This document shows positions 55,896 through 64,000 of a DNA stretch of 64,000 bases, piece after piece. Origin of the DNA: Shewanella marisflavi. GTDB lineage: Bacteria; Pseudomonadota; Gammaproteobacteria; Enterobacterales; Shewanellaceae. The notes beneath the pieces were generated by a model. The model saw only the letters and a list, made by a program, of their open reading frames with translations. It did no database searches and was not told where the DNA came from. The DNA is taken from positions 124,001 through 188,000 of the forward strand of contig NZ_JAKIKX010000005.1 in the NCBI RefSeq assembly GCF_023283925.1, written 5' to 3'. The position numbers and the translations under genes were made by a program. Position 1 is the first letter of the stretch; the number at the start of each line of letters is the position of its first letter.

Positions 55896-58760
55896 ATGAC
55901 AAAGACAATTATATCTCGCGGTGTGCTTACTCGCCGTTTCACTCCCACCGCCCTGGCGTTAGCTTGTTCCCTGCTTGCAGCGCCACAGGTTGTGAGTGCC
56001 AATGACGCGCCGCGTTCTAAACCCATGCCGCAACAGGCGATGAAAGCGGCGGTGCAACGGGCTGATGTTGACAATGGCCAGAGCAAAGCGCGCTTCGATA
56101 AGGCTGCGCGTAAGCCAAGAGGTGCCGCATCGGTTACTGAGGGTGATAAGGTGCCACCATCAGGTACAGGGCAAGAGTCACAGCAGGGGGTTAATGACCA
56201 CTCTGCTCTGCAAGGCCCTTTGGGCGCTCAGGGCGCTGAGGGCAATCAAGGTGCTGAAGGGCCAGCGGCTGAGACGGATCCCTGTAATGGTTATAGCCAG
56301 TTCGATACGTTAACCGGCCAGGCCCTGTATGATTTTGTTCGTCAGGCGGAGTTTTCCTGTATCTCAGAGTTATATTCTCGTAACGACGCCACGGCGGTAA
56401 AGGCGTATAAGGCCGACAATGTGGTGGCGGTGGCGAATTTAGCTAAGGCCAGCGCGGCGACCTATGACAGCAGTAGCGGTAGTGAGTTATTTAACCTGTT
56501 CTACTTTCTACGTGGCGCATTTTATATCGAATACTATAACGAGGATTTGAGCTATAGCGATACTCGCGCCAGCGATGCCATGCGCGAACTACTACTCGAA
56601 TATGCGAAAAACCCGGCTATGGCCAGCCTGAGCGACATGCAGGGCAACACATTGCAGGAGTATTTCATCGCTTGGGACAGTTCTTACAACTACTATGATT
56701 CGGTGGCGGTGATCACACAATATCTTGATCAGTTTAGCGAGCAGCATCTGGCGTCCTGGTATCACAGAAGTGCACTGACTAAGGCGCTAACCACCCTTTA
56801 TCGTGGCAATTGGGATGAGAAGTACACTAAGGCCTCAATGGAGTATGATGCTTTGCGCGCCGCGCTGCTTAAGGTGGCGACCTCAGACTATATCATCAAC
56901 TCTAATTATGCCTTCGAATCCTCAGATGCCTTTCATGAGTTTGGCCGTTTCTATGAGTACCAGAAATACTGGGGGCTGCCTGAGAGTCTGAAGCTTTCGC
57001 TCAACGATGGTGTGCAGCAATATATGAATAAGTTTGCCCGCCTGTCTAAGCAGTGGGCTGATGCCGCTGGTTATCTGGATTACTACAACCCTGGACAATG
57101 CGACAGTTTTGGGATCTGCGGCTGGGAAGCTGAGCTGGAAAGCAGCGTGCTTGGTATTCACTATAGCTGCTCTGACACCATTAAGATCCGCGCGCAGCAA
57201 CTTACCAATCAGGAGCTACAGCAGTCTTGTGATTTGATGGGGGATGAAGAAGTACTGTTCCATCAGGTGCTGGCGACCAGCGGCGACCCCGTGGCCGATG
57301 ATTACAATCAGGATCTCGAGGTCAATATCTTCGACAGTTATGATGACTATGATGCCTATGCCGGTATTATTTTTGGCATCAACACAGACAATGGTGGTAT
57401 GTACCTCGAAGGCACACCCTCCAACCCGAATAACCAAGCCCGCTTTATTGCACATGAGGCCACCTGGACTGAGGATATTTTGGTGTGGAATCTCAGGCAT
57501 GAGTATGTGCATTATCTCGATGGTCGCTTTAATCTGTACGGTGGTTTTAGCCATTTCGATATCGATACTGGCAAGTCGGTATGGTGGTCAGAAGGATTGG
57601 CTGAATACATTTCTCAGCAAAATCGTAATGACGAGGCGATCGCTATTGGGCGTAGTCAAAGCTTCAGCCTCAGTGAGATCTTGGCCAATACCTATGACAG
57701 TGGTACAGAGAGAGTCTACCGTTGGGGCTACCTAGCAGTGCGCTTTCTGTTTGAACAGCACAGAAGTGATGTTGACGCGCTTCTGGTATACGCCCGCGCC
57801 GGGGATGCGGCAGCTTGGCTCAGCTATATCGATAACACTATTGGCACTCAGTATGACAGTGAATGGAATAGCTGGCTCTTGACGGTATCCAGTAATGACA
57901 CACCACTTGATGGCGGCATAGTCACGCCGATTGATAGCGATGGCGACGGGGTGATCGACAGTGAAGATGCCTTTCCAAGCGATCCTACCGAGTGGGCCGA
58001 TGAGAACGGTAATGGTATTGGCGATAACGCCGATGCTGACAATGGTGGTGGGCCCGTGAGCCATTGCGGCGACACAAGCATTACCGATGGCAAACTCACT
58101 CTGGAGCAGGCTGAATGTGTGGCGGGCACTGGGATCAATTATTACTACACCTATGTCGATCAAGATAATACACAGCTGTACATCAGTACCTCAGGTGGTG
58201 AAGGGGATCTGGATATCTACTTTAACCAGCAAACCTGGGCCTCGAGCAGTGACTATGACGTCAAGTCACAGAGCACAGGTAACGATGAGCTGATAAGTGT
58301 TATCGCCAATCGTGGTTGGGTCTATATTTCGACAGTGGCCGTTACTGCGTTTGATGGTGTGACCCTAAAGGTAAGTCAAACAGCTGATGGAACTCCCGAT
58401 AATGGTGGTGATGCTGGTGTCGAGGATGCCTGCGTTAGCAACAACCCATACAGCTATGGTGGCGTAGAATTTGGCCAAGCCGTCTGTGTGGCCGACGGGC
58501 ACTCAAGTTACTATTTCTATGTGCCGGCCAACACCGCGGCCATTGAGATCAATACGGATCACGGCAGTGGTAACCTGGATCTATACGCCAATGGCGCGAC
58601 CTGGGCGAGCCCTTCAGATTATCAGTACAAGTCGGACAATACCGGTAATCAGGAAAAGATCCGTGTGTTAGCACCGACAGAAGGCTGGTTCTATGTCAGC
58701 GCAGATGGTGCGCCTTCGAGCAGTGGTGCCAGTTTAGTGGTGACGCTCGAGGCGAACTAA
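55896..58760 (+). CDS. Secreted M9-family collagenase
   Basis: A 954-residue exported metalloprotease. Residues 1-35 are a signal peptide. The following low-complexity segment contains six Gly-X-Y triplets (107-124), collagen-like itself. The catalytic domain has HEYVH (535-539) and the third zinc ligand E566 in SEGLAEY, as in Vibrio-type collagenases. A calcium-binding thrombospondin-type-3-like stretch (DSDGDGVIDSEDAFPSDPTEW) and two PPC (pre-peptidase C-terminal) domains of similar sequence (about 725-825 and 850-954) follow. The enzyme would degrade collagen or gelatin outside the cell. A strong hairpin lies just downstream. Confidence 0.93.
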   Translation: MTKTIISRGVLTRRFTPTALALACSLLAAPQVVSANDAPRSKPMPQQAMKAAVQRADVDNGQSKARFDKAARKPRGAASVTEGDKVPPSGTGQESQQGVNDHSALQGPLGAQGAEGNQGAEGPAAETDPCNGYSQFDTLTGQALYDFVRQAEFSCISELYSRNDATAVKAYKADNVVAVANLAKASAATYDSSSGSELFNLFYFLRGAFYIEYYNEDLSYSDTRASDAMRELLLEYAKNPAMASLSDMQGNTLQEYFIAWDSSYNYYDSVAVITQYLDQFSEQHLASWYHRSALTKALTTLYRGNWDEKYTKASMEYDALRAALLKVATSDYIINSNYAFESSDAFHEFGRFYEYQKYWGLPESLKLSLNDGVQQYMNKFARLSKQWADAAGYLDYYNPGQCDSFGICGWEAELESSVLGIHYSCSDTIKIRAQQLTNQELQQSCDLMGDEEVLFHQVLATSGDPVADDYNQDLEVNIFDSYDDYDAYAGIIFGINTDNGGMYLEGTPSNPNNQARFIAHEATWTEDILVWNLRHEYVHYLDGRFNLYGGFSHFDIDTGKSVWWSEGLAEYISQQNRNDEAIAIGRSQSFSLSEILANTYDSGTERVYRWGYLAVRFLFEQHRSDVDALLVYARAGDAAAWLSYIDNTIGTQYDSEWNSWLLTVSSNDTPLDGGIVTPIDSDGDGVIDSEDAFPSDPTEWADENGNGIGDNADADNGGGPVSHCGDTSITDGKLTLEQAECVAGTGINYYYTYVDQDNTQLYISTSGGEGDLDIYFNQQTWASSSDYDVKSQSTGNDELISVIANRGWVYISTVAVTAFDGVTLKVSQTADGTPDNGGDAGVEDACVSNNPYSYGGVEFGQAVCVADGHSSYYFYVPANTAAIEINTDHGSGNLDLYANGATWASPSDYQYKSDNTGNQEKIRVLAPTEGWFYVSADGAPSSSGASLVVTLEAN

Positions 58761-58774
58761 AAGCGATACGCCTG

Positions 58775-58815
58775 ACCATGATAAACGCCGGCCTTGTGCT
58801 GGCGTTTATCATGGT
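58775..58815. terminator. Strong hairpin downstream of the collagenase gene
   Basis: Fifteen perfectly paired bases, ACCATGATAAACGCC with GGCGTTTATCATGGT, around an 11-base loop. There is no T tract, so termination may be partial; it may instead protect the 3' end of the mRNA. Confidence 0.65.
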
Positions 58816-58980
58816 CCTGGCGCGTTTGAAAAGCCCAAAATGTGAACAGATACACTAAGGAGATGAATGTTAACGTTTTGTCAGCCTAGGTTCATGATAC
58901 TTAGCTTATACTTTGTTCATTCTGGTCACGATGCGACTGATTTTAGATACTGACTTTTACACTTTTGATAAGGATAGCCA

Positions 58981-59574
58981 ATGAAAACATGCTTGCTTAG
59001 CCTGATACTCATGATGAGTGTCACCGCCTGCACAGTCACCGAGGAGACGCCCTTGCAACTGCCTATGACACCTGAGGATCGTTTAACCCTGGTGGCCAGC
59101 GGCGATTTGAGGTTCCTTGGTGACCAGCCATCTCGCTTTGCGTTACATCCTGGTGTTGCCGAGCTAAGGGTAGGTGATGAGGTGCAGCCCGATGCGTTAA
59201 AGACGCGTATGCGTGAGGCGATTCAGGCAGTGATGTTGGCCAAGGGGTATCAAGAAGTTTCAATGTCACAATCGCCGGATCTGTTGATAGGCTATGGTGT
59301 GGCATTAGGCGACAAGATGAGTGATAGCGAGATCTTGCAAAAGGTTGGGCTCGTGCCTGGTGCATCTAATCAGGGAGTCGACATGGGGCGCTATGAGAAG
59401 GGAACTGTACTGTTAATGGTGTTTGATCCCAAACTCGCTTCGCCAAGATGGCAGGTGCTGGCACAAGGGTTTACGCCTTTGAGTCAGGATAATGCACAGG
59501 CAAAAGAGGGGACTGATACCAGATTGTCTAGGGTGATCACTAAGATGCTCAGCGAGCTACCGCAACACCTTTAA
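58981..59574 (+). CDS. DUF4136-like lipoprotein
   Basis: A 197-residue lipoprotein. The signal (about residues 1-17) ends with lipobox VTAC. The mature part has the DUF4136-type layout: a short strand region with FALHPG, a helix (MREAIQAVMLAKGYQEVSMS), then PDLLIGYGVALGDK and a repeat of the strand motif with GTVLLMVFDPK and W. The family is found in the outer membrane of many Gram-negatives without a known role. Monocistronic by context, with no clear ribosome binding site beyond AAGGATAG. Confidence 0.78.
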   Translation: MKTCLLSLILMMSVTACTVTEETPLQLPMTPEDRLTLVASGDLRFLGDQPSRFALHPGVAELRVGDEVQPDALKTRMREAIQAVMLAKGYQEVSMSQSPDLLIGYGVALGDKMSDSEILQKVGLVPGASNQGVDMGRYEKGTVLLMVFDPKLASPRWQVLAQGFTPLSQDNAQAKEGTDTRLSRVITKMLSELPQHL

Positions 59575-59655
59575 CGGATCTTCAGCGCCGCACAGATAGA
59601 CTAAGCTAGTGTGTGGCAATGATTATTGTGACAGTTTGAGATAAGGAGTATTGAG

Positions 59656-60090
59656 ATGTTACGACACACAGTTAAAGGCTTAATGGTGATGGGGCTACTA
59701 CTGCCTTTGTTGACGCAACCAGTGAAGGCTGGGGAGTGGAGTGAGATAGCTCAAAAGACGGTCGACTATAAGGCCGAGGTGGATAAGATTAACTTGGGTC
59801 GCAAGGAGCAGGACTTAGTCAGTATCAAACTTAAATGTGAACAAGGGACGGTGAACCTGAAACAGGTAGAGCTGTTCATGAGCGACGGTGAGTCTAAGAA
59901 GGTAGATAATCTCGGGGTGTTAACCAAAGGGTTGTCGAGCCGGGCCATCACAGTGCCAAAAGGAGAGGCGCACCTTGAGCGAATTGAACTCACCTATGAC
60001 AGCGTCGGTAGCCAGGCATTGGGCCTTGCCGGGATCTCCAAGAAGGGCAAGATCACTGTGCTGGGGAAACATAAGGCAACAGATGACTAA
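59656..60090 (+). CDS. Exported protein of unknown function
   Basis: A 144-residue protein with a signal peptide ending at VKAGEW. The mature part is beta-rich with conserved-looking LKCEQGTVNLKQVELFMSDG and a final KKGKITVLGKHK. It reminds me of the DUF2541 family (YaaI-like), but the match is weak. Ribosome binding site AAGGAG precedes ATG. It forms a pair with the preceding lipoprotein gene (81-bp gap). Confidence 0.65.
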   Translation: MLRHTVKGLMVMGLLLPLLTQPVKAGEWSEIAQKTVDYKAEVDKINLGRKEQDLVSIKLKCEQGTVNLKQVELFMSDGESKKVDNLGVLTKGLSSRAITVPKGEAHLERIELTYDSVGSQALGLAGISKKGKITVLGKHKATDD

Positions 60091-60169
60091 AATAATAGCT
60101 GAAAATGGCTAACGTCAAAGCGACACGCATCGCTTAACCATTAGCCCTTTATCGATCAAAAGTATGCAT

Positions 60170-60204
60170 AAGCGCCGCCAGTTAGACTGTGCGGCGCTTT
60201 TTAT
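60170..60204 (+). terminator. Terminator between exported-protein gene and TonB receptor gene
   Basis: Arms AGCGCCGC (60171-60178) and GCGGCGCT (60191-60198) followed by five T on the plus strand. It serves the plus-strand gene; the minus strand lacks a clear T tract. Confidence 0.8.
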
Positions 60205-60210
60205 TGGCCG

Positions 60211-62346
60211 CTAAAAACGTGCCTTTACGCCAAGGTTGATGGTGGTCCCCAACCCTTTAGTGTTGTAGCCGCTATAGGTAAAGGCCTGAGAGCGCGCAGA
60301 GTAGTAGTCTTCATTTAACAGGTTCTCTACCCCGAGGCTAAACTGCCAGTTATCCAGTTGGTAGCTACCGCTTAGGTTAACCAGGTTGTAATGGCTGACT
60401 GGACCTTGGGCACCCACATACTGGCCATTGACGGGCTCAAATCGCTTGCGATCGCCCACATACAGGTAGTTGATGGCGATGTTGGCATGGTCAACCGGCT
60501 GCCAGTTGAGCGAAGCGGTGAATTTCGGCGCCGAGATCACCTGGCCGTCCAAATAGATATCCTTTTCGGTATCTTTACCTTCTACCCAGCTGTAGCTGAA
60601 ATCTGTGCCTAGGTTATCCAACCATTGGTAGGCCAATTGTGCCTCATAGCCCCAAATTTTTTGCGGGGCGCGCACCGGCATATAGACCCCAGTGACCGGA
60701 TCATAGGCATTGCTGGTCCCCAGCTCTGAGGTGCTGCGATAGGCCGCCAGCTCATAGCTCAACTTGTCATACTGGCCCGAGAAACCAATCTCATAGTTGT
60801 CGACGATAGAGGCCTCTGTCTGAATCAGCGAGATATCGTTAACGGTTGCCGTGCGCAGTAATCTGCCTAGATCAGAGATGTCGGCGCCCTGAGAGAAGCT
60901 GGCGAATGGGCTAAAGGTATTGCTTAGCTGATAGCGCAGCCCTAGATTATAAGTGGTGGAGGTAAAGTTAAGTTCACCACCTGTGACATCGAAGGGGACT
61001 GAGCAAGTCTCAGCGGTGCGGCACACCTTAAGGGTTTCATAGTCATCGACGCTAATGTCGACTCTGTCGTGGCGTAATCCCGCCTTGAGGATCCAGTCAT
61101 CATAGATCACCCACTTAGTTTGCAGATAACCCGCCAGGTTGCTCATGTCCATCTCGGGCACCCAGATGCGGCCATCATTCAGAGGTTGCGAGCTGATATC
61201 GTTCAGGGCATCGATACCATAGATGAAGCTTGCCGACACATTGTCCCAGTCAGTGTAGCTGTTGAGGTTCACCCTCAGGCCACGTTTTTCCGAGCGGATC
61301 AGCGATTGGCCACCATCATACCCCTCGCTGGGATTGGCCAGCGCCGCCGAGTAGAAGAACATGTTTTCAATCTTCTGATAGTAGGCATCTAAGGTCAGTT
61401 GTGTCTGGTTGAAGAGCTCCTGATCTGTGTATTTGAGCATCAGGTTGTGGTTGCCTCTTGGCCCTTGTGGCACACCGGGTTTAGGCGCGCTGCTCTTGAT
61501 GGCGTAGGTTTTCTCGCCGCTGTTGACACTGCCTGTGACATCCACCAGCTCGGCATTTTGCTGCGCCTCATAATAGTTGTAGGTCAGCTGAAGTTGTTTC
61601 TCACTGTCGAACTCATAGGCCAGCTTGGTAAACAGGTTTTGCGACTTGGTTTCAGACAGGCCGTAGATAAGCCCTATGATGTCGCCCTCGGCGTCATATT
61701 CCAGGCCTGTTTCTTCTTCTACCGCGCTGACCACATAGCTGAATTTGTCCAGTGTCCCGTCCAGGCTGGCGTGATAGCGATAACCTGCGCTGTCTTCAAA
61801 TTTAACCGCACTGAATTTGCTCGATGCCCCCAGTTCGACGCTCGCCTTGGCATCGCTGCTTGGGGTCTTGGTGATGTAGTTGATGATCCCGCCTGACGCG
61901 CCATTACCATAGATAGAGGTTGCTCCCTTGATCACTTCGATACGCTCAATTGCGCTGGGATCGATAGAACGTATGCCTAAACTGCCGTTTCTCAGCGGGG
62001 TGGACTGAGGTACACCGTCGATCATCACCAATGCCTTACGACCTCGCAAAGTCTGGCCAGCATTACTCGAGGTGCCAGTGCTGGGCGCCATGCCCGGTAC
62101 ACGAAAGGCCAACATGTTTTGTAGCTCGGAGGTGATCTGCATGTCCTGCGCCAAGGTCTTGTTGTCGATCAAGGTGACAGAGGAGGGCACCTCTTCGATG
62201 CTCTCGGCGCTGCGGCTACCGGTGACAATAATACGCTCTATGCCAGTATCATCGGCGATGACGCTAGGGCTTATCAGGCCAAGACAAAACAGACTGGTAT
62301 AGAGAGCTAAAGGGGATTTTTTTAGGGTGAAGTGTGATGGCATCAA
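60211..62346 (-). CDS. TonB-dependent siderophore/haem receptor
   Basis: A 711-residue outer-membrane receptor. A signal peptide (1-31) is followed by a TonB-box-like start (ERIIVTGSR) and the plug domain with RGRKALVMIDGVPQSTPLRN and VEVIKGATSIYGNGASGGIINYITK. The rest is a 22-strand barrel; the last residue is phenylalanine, as needed for barrel assembly. A palindromic Fur-like site (62393-62411) lies 47 bases before the start, so iron-responsive expression is expected. The ligand cannot be assigned; ferric aerobactin-type receptors are the nearest by general look. Confidence 0.92.
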   Translation of the reverse strand: MMPSHFTLKKSPLALYTSLFCLGLISPSVIADDTGIERIIVTGSRSAESIEEVPSSVTLIDNKTLAQDMQITSELQNMLAFRVPGMAPSTGTSSNAGQTLRGRKALVMIDGVPQSTPLRNGSLGIRSIDPSAIERIEVIKGATSIYGNGASGGIINYITKTPSSDAKASVELGASSKFSAVKFEDSAGYRYHASLDGTLDKFSYVVSAVEEETGLEYDAEGDIIGLIYGLSETKSQNLFTKLAYEFDSEKQLQLTYNYYEAQQNAELVDVTGSVNSGEKTYAIKSSAPKPGVPQGPRGNHNLMLKYTDQELFNQTQLTLDAYYQKIENMFFYSAALANPSEGYDGGQSLIRSEKRGLRVNLNSYTDWDNVSASFIYGIDALNDISSQPLNDGRIWVPEMDMSNLAGYLQTKWVIYDDWILKAGLRHDRVDISVDDYETLKVCRTAETCSVPFDVTGGELNFTSTTYNLGLRYQLSNTFSPFASFSQGADISDLGRLLRTATVNDISLIQTEASIVDNYEIGFSGQYDKLSYELAAYRSTSELGTSNAYDPVTGVYMPVRAPQKIWGYEAQLAYQWLDNLGTDFSYSWVEGKDTEKDIYLDGQVISAPKFTASLNWQPVDHANIAINYLYVGDRKRFEPVNGQYVGAQGPVSHYNLVNLSGSYQLDNWQFSLGVENLLNEDYYSARSQAFTYSGYNTKGLGTTINLGVKARF

Positions 62347-62392
62347 ATTATCCTAAGTGTGTCCGAATAATGGGTAACAATTATTTGATGCG

Positions 62393-62411
62393 AATGATAT
62401 AGATTATCATT
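62393..62411 (-). promoter_or_regulatory. Fur-box-like site of the TonB receptor gene
   Basis: AATGATA-N5-TATCATT, a 19-bp imperfect match to the Fur consensus (GATAATGATAATCATTATC). It lies in the receptor promoter region; fur itself is in this window. Confidence 0.75.
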
Positions 62412-62602
62412 TATATTTGCTTGGAATTTACATATGTTACATTTTAAAGAGGTTGGCAGTAACGTATTGAACGATGTATTTATTAGGGCGGTTGTTGCTA
62501 CGGGGTCATTTAGGCTGGCTAATTAAGTTGTTTATTGCCTTTGAGTCGGGCTTTAGGCCCGCACACATCGACGGTATGCAGGCCTAATCGTGTATCAGAC
62601 GT

Positions 62603-63424
62603 TTAATTAGCGCTAAAGCTTACCTCGTAGGCGGTAAACTTACGCAGGTTGATGACGCCGGTGTCGAAGATCAGATACTGACCCTTAATGCCCAACAAGG
62701 TGCCACTCACATTCGGGTCTTTGTCGAAGTTGTGGGAGGCTATCTTGGTCGGAAACTCACTCACCGGGTAGTCGATAGCCACTATCTCCTCATCCAGTCG
62801 CTCGATGGCATATTCGCCATGGGCCATCGCCAGGCTATGTATATGCTGCTCAATTTGCGGCAGCAACTCCTCGGCGTGTTGTTTTAGCGGCAAGGGCTCG
62901 GCATTACCTTTCAACATGGCGCGCCAGTTGGTCTTGTCGGCAATCATTTTGGCTAGCTCTACTTCAATAAGGCCAGATAGCTGACGACTGGAGACTTTAA
63001 GAATAGGCAGGCCCTGAGTGGCGCCCTGATCTATCCAGCGGGTTGGTAACTGAGTATGACGAGTGATCCCGACCTTAAGTCCCGAGGTGTTGGAGAGGTA
63101 GACATAGTGAGGCACAAAACAGTTGGCCTCACCCCACTCGGGTTCGCGGCAGGTGCCTTCGGCAAAATGACAGGTTTCTGGCTTCATGATGCACATGTCG
63201 CAGCTTGCTAGCTTCTTCATGCAGACGAAGCAGTGGCCCTGGGAGTAACTCTTCTTGGTTTTCTTGCCGCAGTTGCAGCAAAAGATATTACCTGTGTGGG
63301 TTAAGTTTATCTTGCTGCCGATCAGAGGGTTAAGCTCAACTTCATTGTCGCCCAACAGCATATGGTAACTGGCCAGGCCCTGCTCATCGAGCCTGGTGCG
63401 CATTTTTTTCAAGGTTCCTTGCAT
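62603..63424 (-). CDS. DUF2797 family protein
   Basis: A 273-residue protein with a cysteine-rich middle (CCNCGKKTKK...CFVCMKKLASCDMCIMKPETC) suggesting several zinc sites, followed by VYLSNTSGLKVGITRHTQLPTRWIDQGA, a GIY-YIG-like segment, and a helical C-terminus. This is the DUF2797 family, widely conserved with unknown function. It is transcribed away from the GAF gene and toward the TonB receptor promoter region. Confidence 0.88.
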   Translation of the reverse strand: MQGTLKKMRTRLDEQGLASYHMLLGDNEVELNPLIGSKINLTHTGNIFCCNCGKKTKKSYSQGHCFVCMKKLASCDMCIMKPETCHFAEGTCREPEWGEANCFVPHYVYLSNTSGLKVGITRHTQLPTRWIDQGATQGLPILKVSSRQLSGLIEVELAKMIADKTNWRAMLKGNAEPLPLKQHAEELLPQIEQHIHSLAMAHGEYAIERLDEEIVAIDYPVSEFPTKIASHNFDKDPNVSGTLLGIKGQYLIFDTGVINLRKFTAYEVSFSAN

Positions 63425-63687
63425 GACACTCTCAATTGCGTTGGAGCCATTCGCCGCAGCGCTGACTCTTCGTTAATTTGTGATGAGTGTAACAGTTAAA
63501 GGGGGCAAGATGAAAATGGCGTGGGCCAGCATCTAGGTGCTGCCATGGAGAATTTGAACATGTTGCTTTGGGTGGGTGAGGGGATGGGGGGGATTTCTTG
63601 CGTTTGCTGAATAGTGTTTGGTTATTTTTTTATGGAGTTATTCAGGTACACTAGGTTCTAGCAAGTCTTTCAAGATATAGGAGCCAT

Positions 63688-64000
63688 ATGATTAAGCCTG
63701 AACTGCCTGCCAATGAAAGAGAGAGGCTTCATGCCTTAAGAACACTGAAAATCCTCGATACCTCGCATGAAGAAAGGTTTGATCGCGTCACTCGAATGGC
63801 TAAGCGTATGTTTGGTGTAGAGATTTCACTGGTTAGCCTCGTTGATGAAGATAGGCAGTGGTTTAAATCTAAACAAGGTTTGGATGCATCTGAAACACCG
63901 CGCGATATATCGTTTTGCGGCCATGCCATTAATCAAGATGGTTTATTCATTATTCCTAATGCGATTGAAGACGTCCGGTTTGCTGATAACCCTCTAGTGA
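63688..64000 (+). CDS. GAF-domain signalling protein (truncated at window end)
   Basis: Only the first 104 codons are in the window; no stop is reached. The sequence MIKPELPANERERLHALRTL, then DTSHEERFDRVTRMAKRMFGV and DEDRQWFKSKQGL ... SFCGHAI, is the typical N-terminal GAF domain of a large family of sensor proteins, usually continuing into a GGDEF or histidine kinase domain. Start at 63688 with TAGGAG 6 bases upstream. The output domain cannot be seen. Confidence 0.8.
   Translation, partial: MIKPELPANERERLHALRTLKILDTSHEERFDRVTRMAKRMFGVEISLVSLVDEDRQWFKSKQGLDASETPRDISFCGHAINQDGLFIIPNAIEDVRFADNPLV

Noticed and set aside
61399..61896. 165-codon plus-strand frame
   Set aside because: Antisense to the TonB receptor gene, no ribosome binding site.
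62547..62561. Terminator of the DUF2797 gene
   Set aside because: CGGGC/GCCCG can pair, but there is no T tract on the needed strand, so I did not call it.

Overview
The window reads as chromosomal DNA of a marine gammaproteobacterium, most likely a Shewanella. The TCA block (gltA divergent from sdhCDAB-sucABCD), the Fur and CobB proteins and the YbiT ATPase are close to Enterobacterales versions. The valine/isoleucine degradation operon has the gene order I associate with Shewanella (ivdA to ivdG). No rRNA, tRNA or CRISPR array was seen.

Layout. 0.3-11.2 kb: a DsbA-like lipoprotein, a sigma-54 activator, a secreted metallo-beta-lactamase-fold hydrolase and a tripartite RND efflux operon with one membrane fusion protein and two pumps. 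11.6-22.9 kb: citrate synthase, succinate dehydrogenase, 2-oxoglutarate dehydrogenase E1/E2 and succinyl-CoA synthetase, a nearly contiguous TCA segment. 23-28.9 kb: an FMN glutamate-synthase-like protein, an acetyltransferase, fur, cobB and small housekeeping genes. 29.2-37 kb: seven genes that take branched-chain acyl-CoAs to central metabolites, behind a palindrome resembling a LiuR site. 37-39.6 kb: a MITE-like inverted-repeat element, a small membrane protein and an S9 peptidase.

39.8-47.07 kb is an AT-richer integrated element inserted into the 5' end of ybiT. It carries a large serine recombinase, an operon of unrecognised genes (two ribbon-helix-helix-like proteins, a coiled-coil protein, a zinc-finger protein with an HNH-like core), a small serine resolvase with res-like repeats, a zinc-metallopeptidase-like protein, an IS66 remnant and a 42-residue basic protein. 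Its right end supplies a promoter, a ribosome binding site and synonymous codons for the first residues of ybiT, so the target gene appears to be rebuilt rather than destroyed. The host's own ybiT promoter now lies in front of the recombinase. This is the most interesting part of the window.

47-64 kb is again core genome: ybiT, an M17 aminopeptidase, a LETM1-like small protein, a TetR/HPP divergent pair with two operator palindromes, a diguanylate cyclase, RNase HI, a LysE exporter, a secreted M9 collagenase with a short collagen-like stretch, two small exported proteins, a Fur-box-preceded TonB receptor, a DUF2797 protein, and the start of a GAF-domain gene cut by the window edge.
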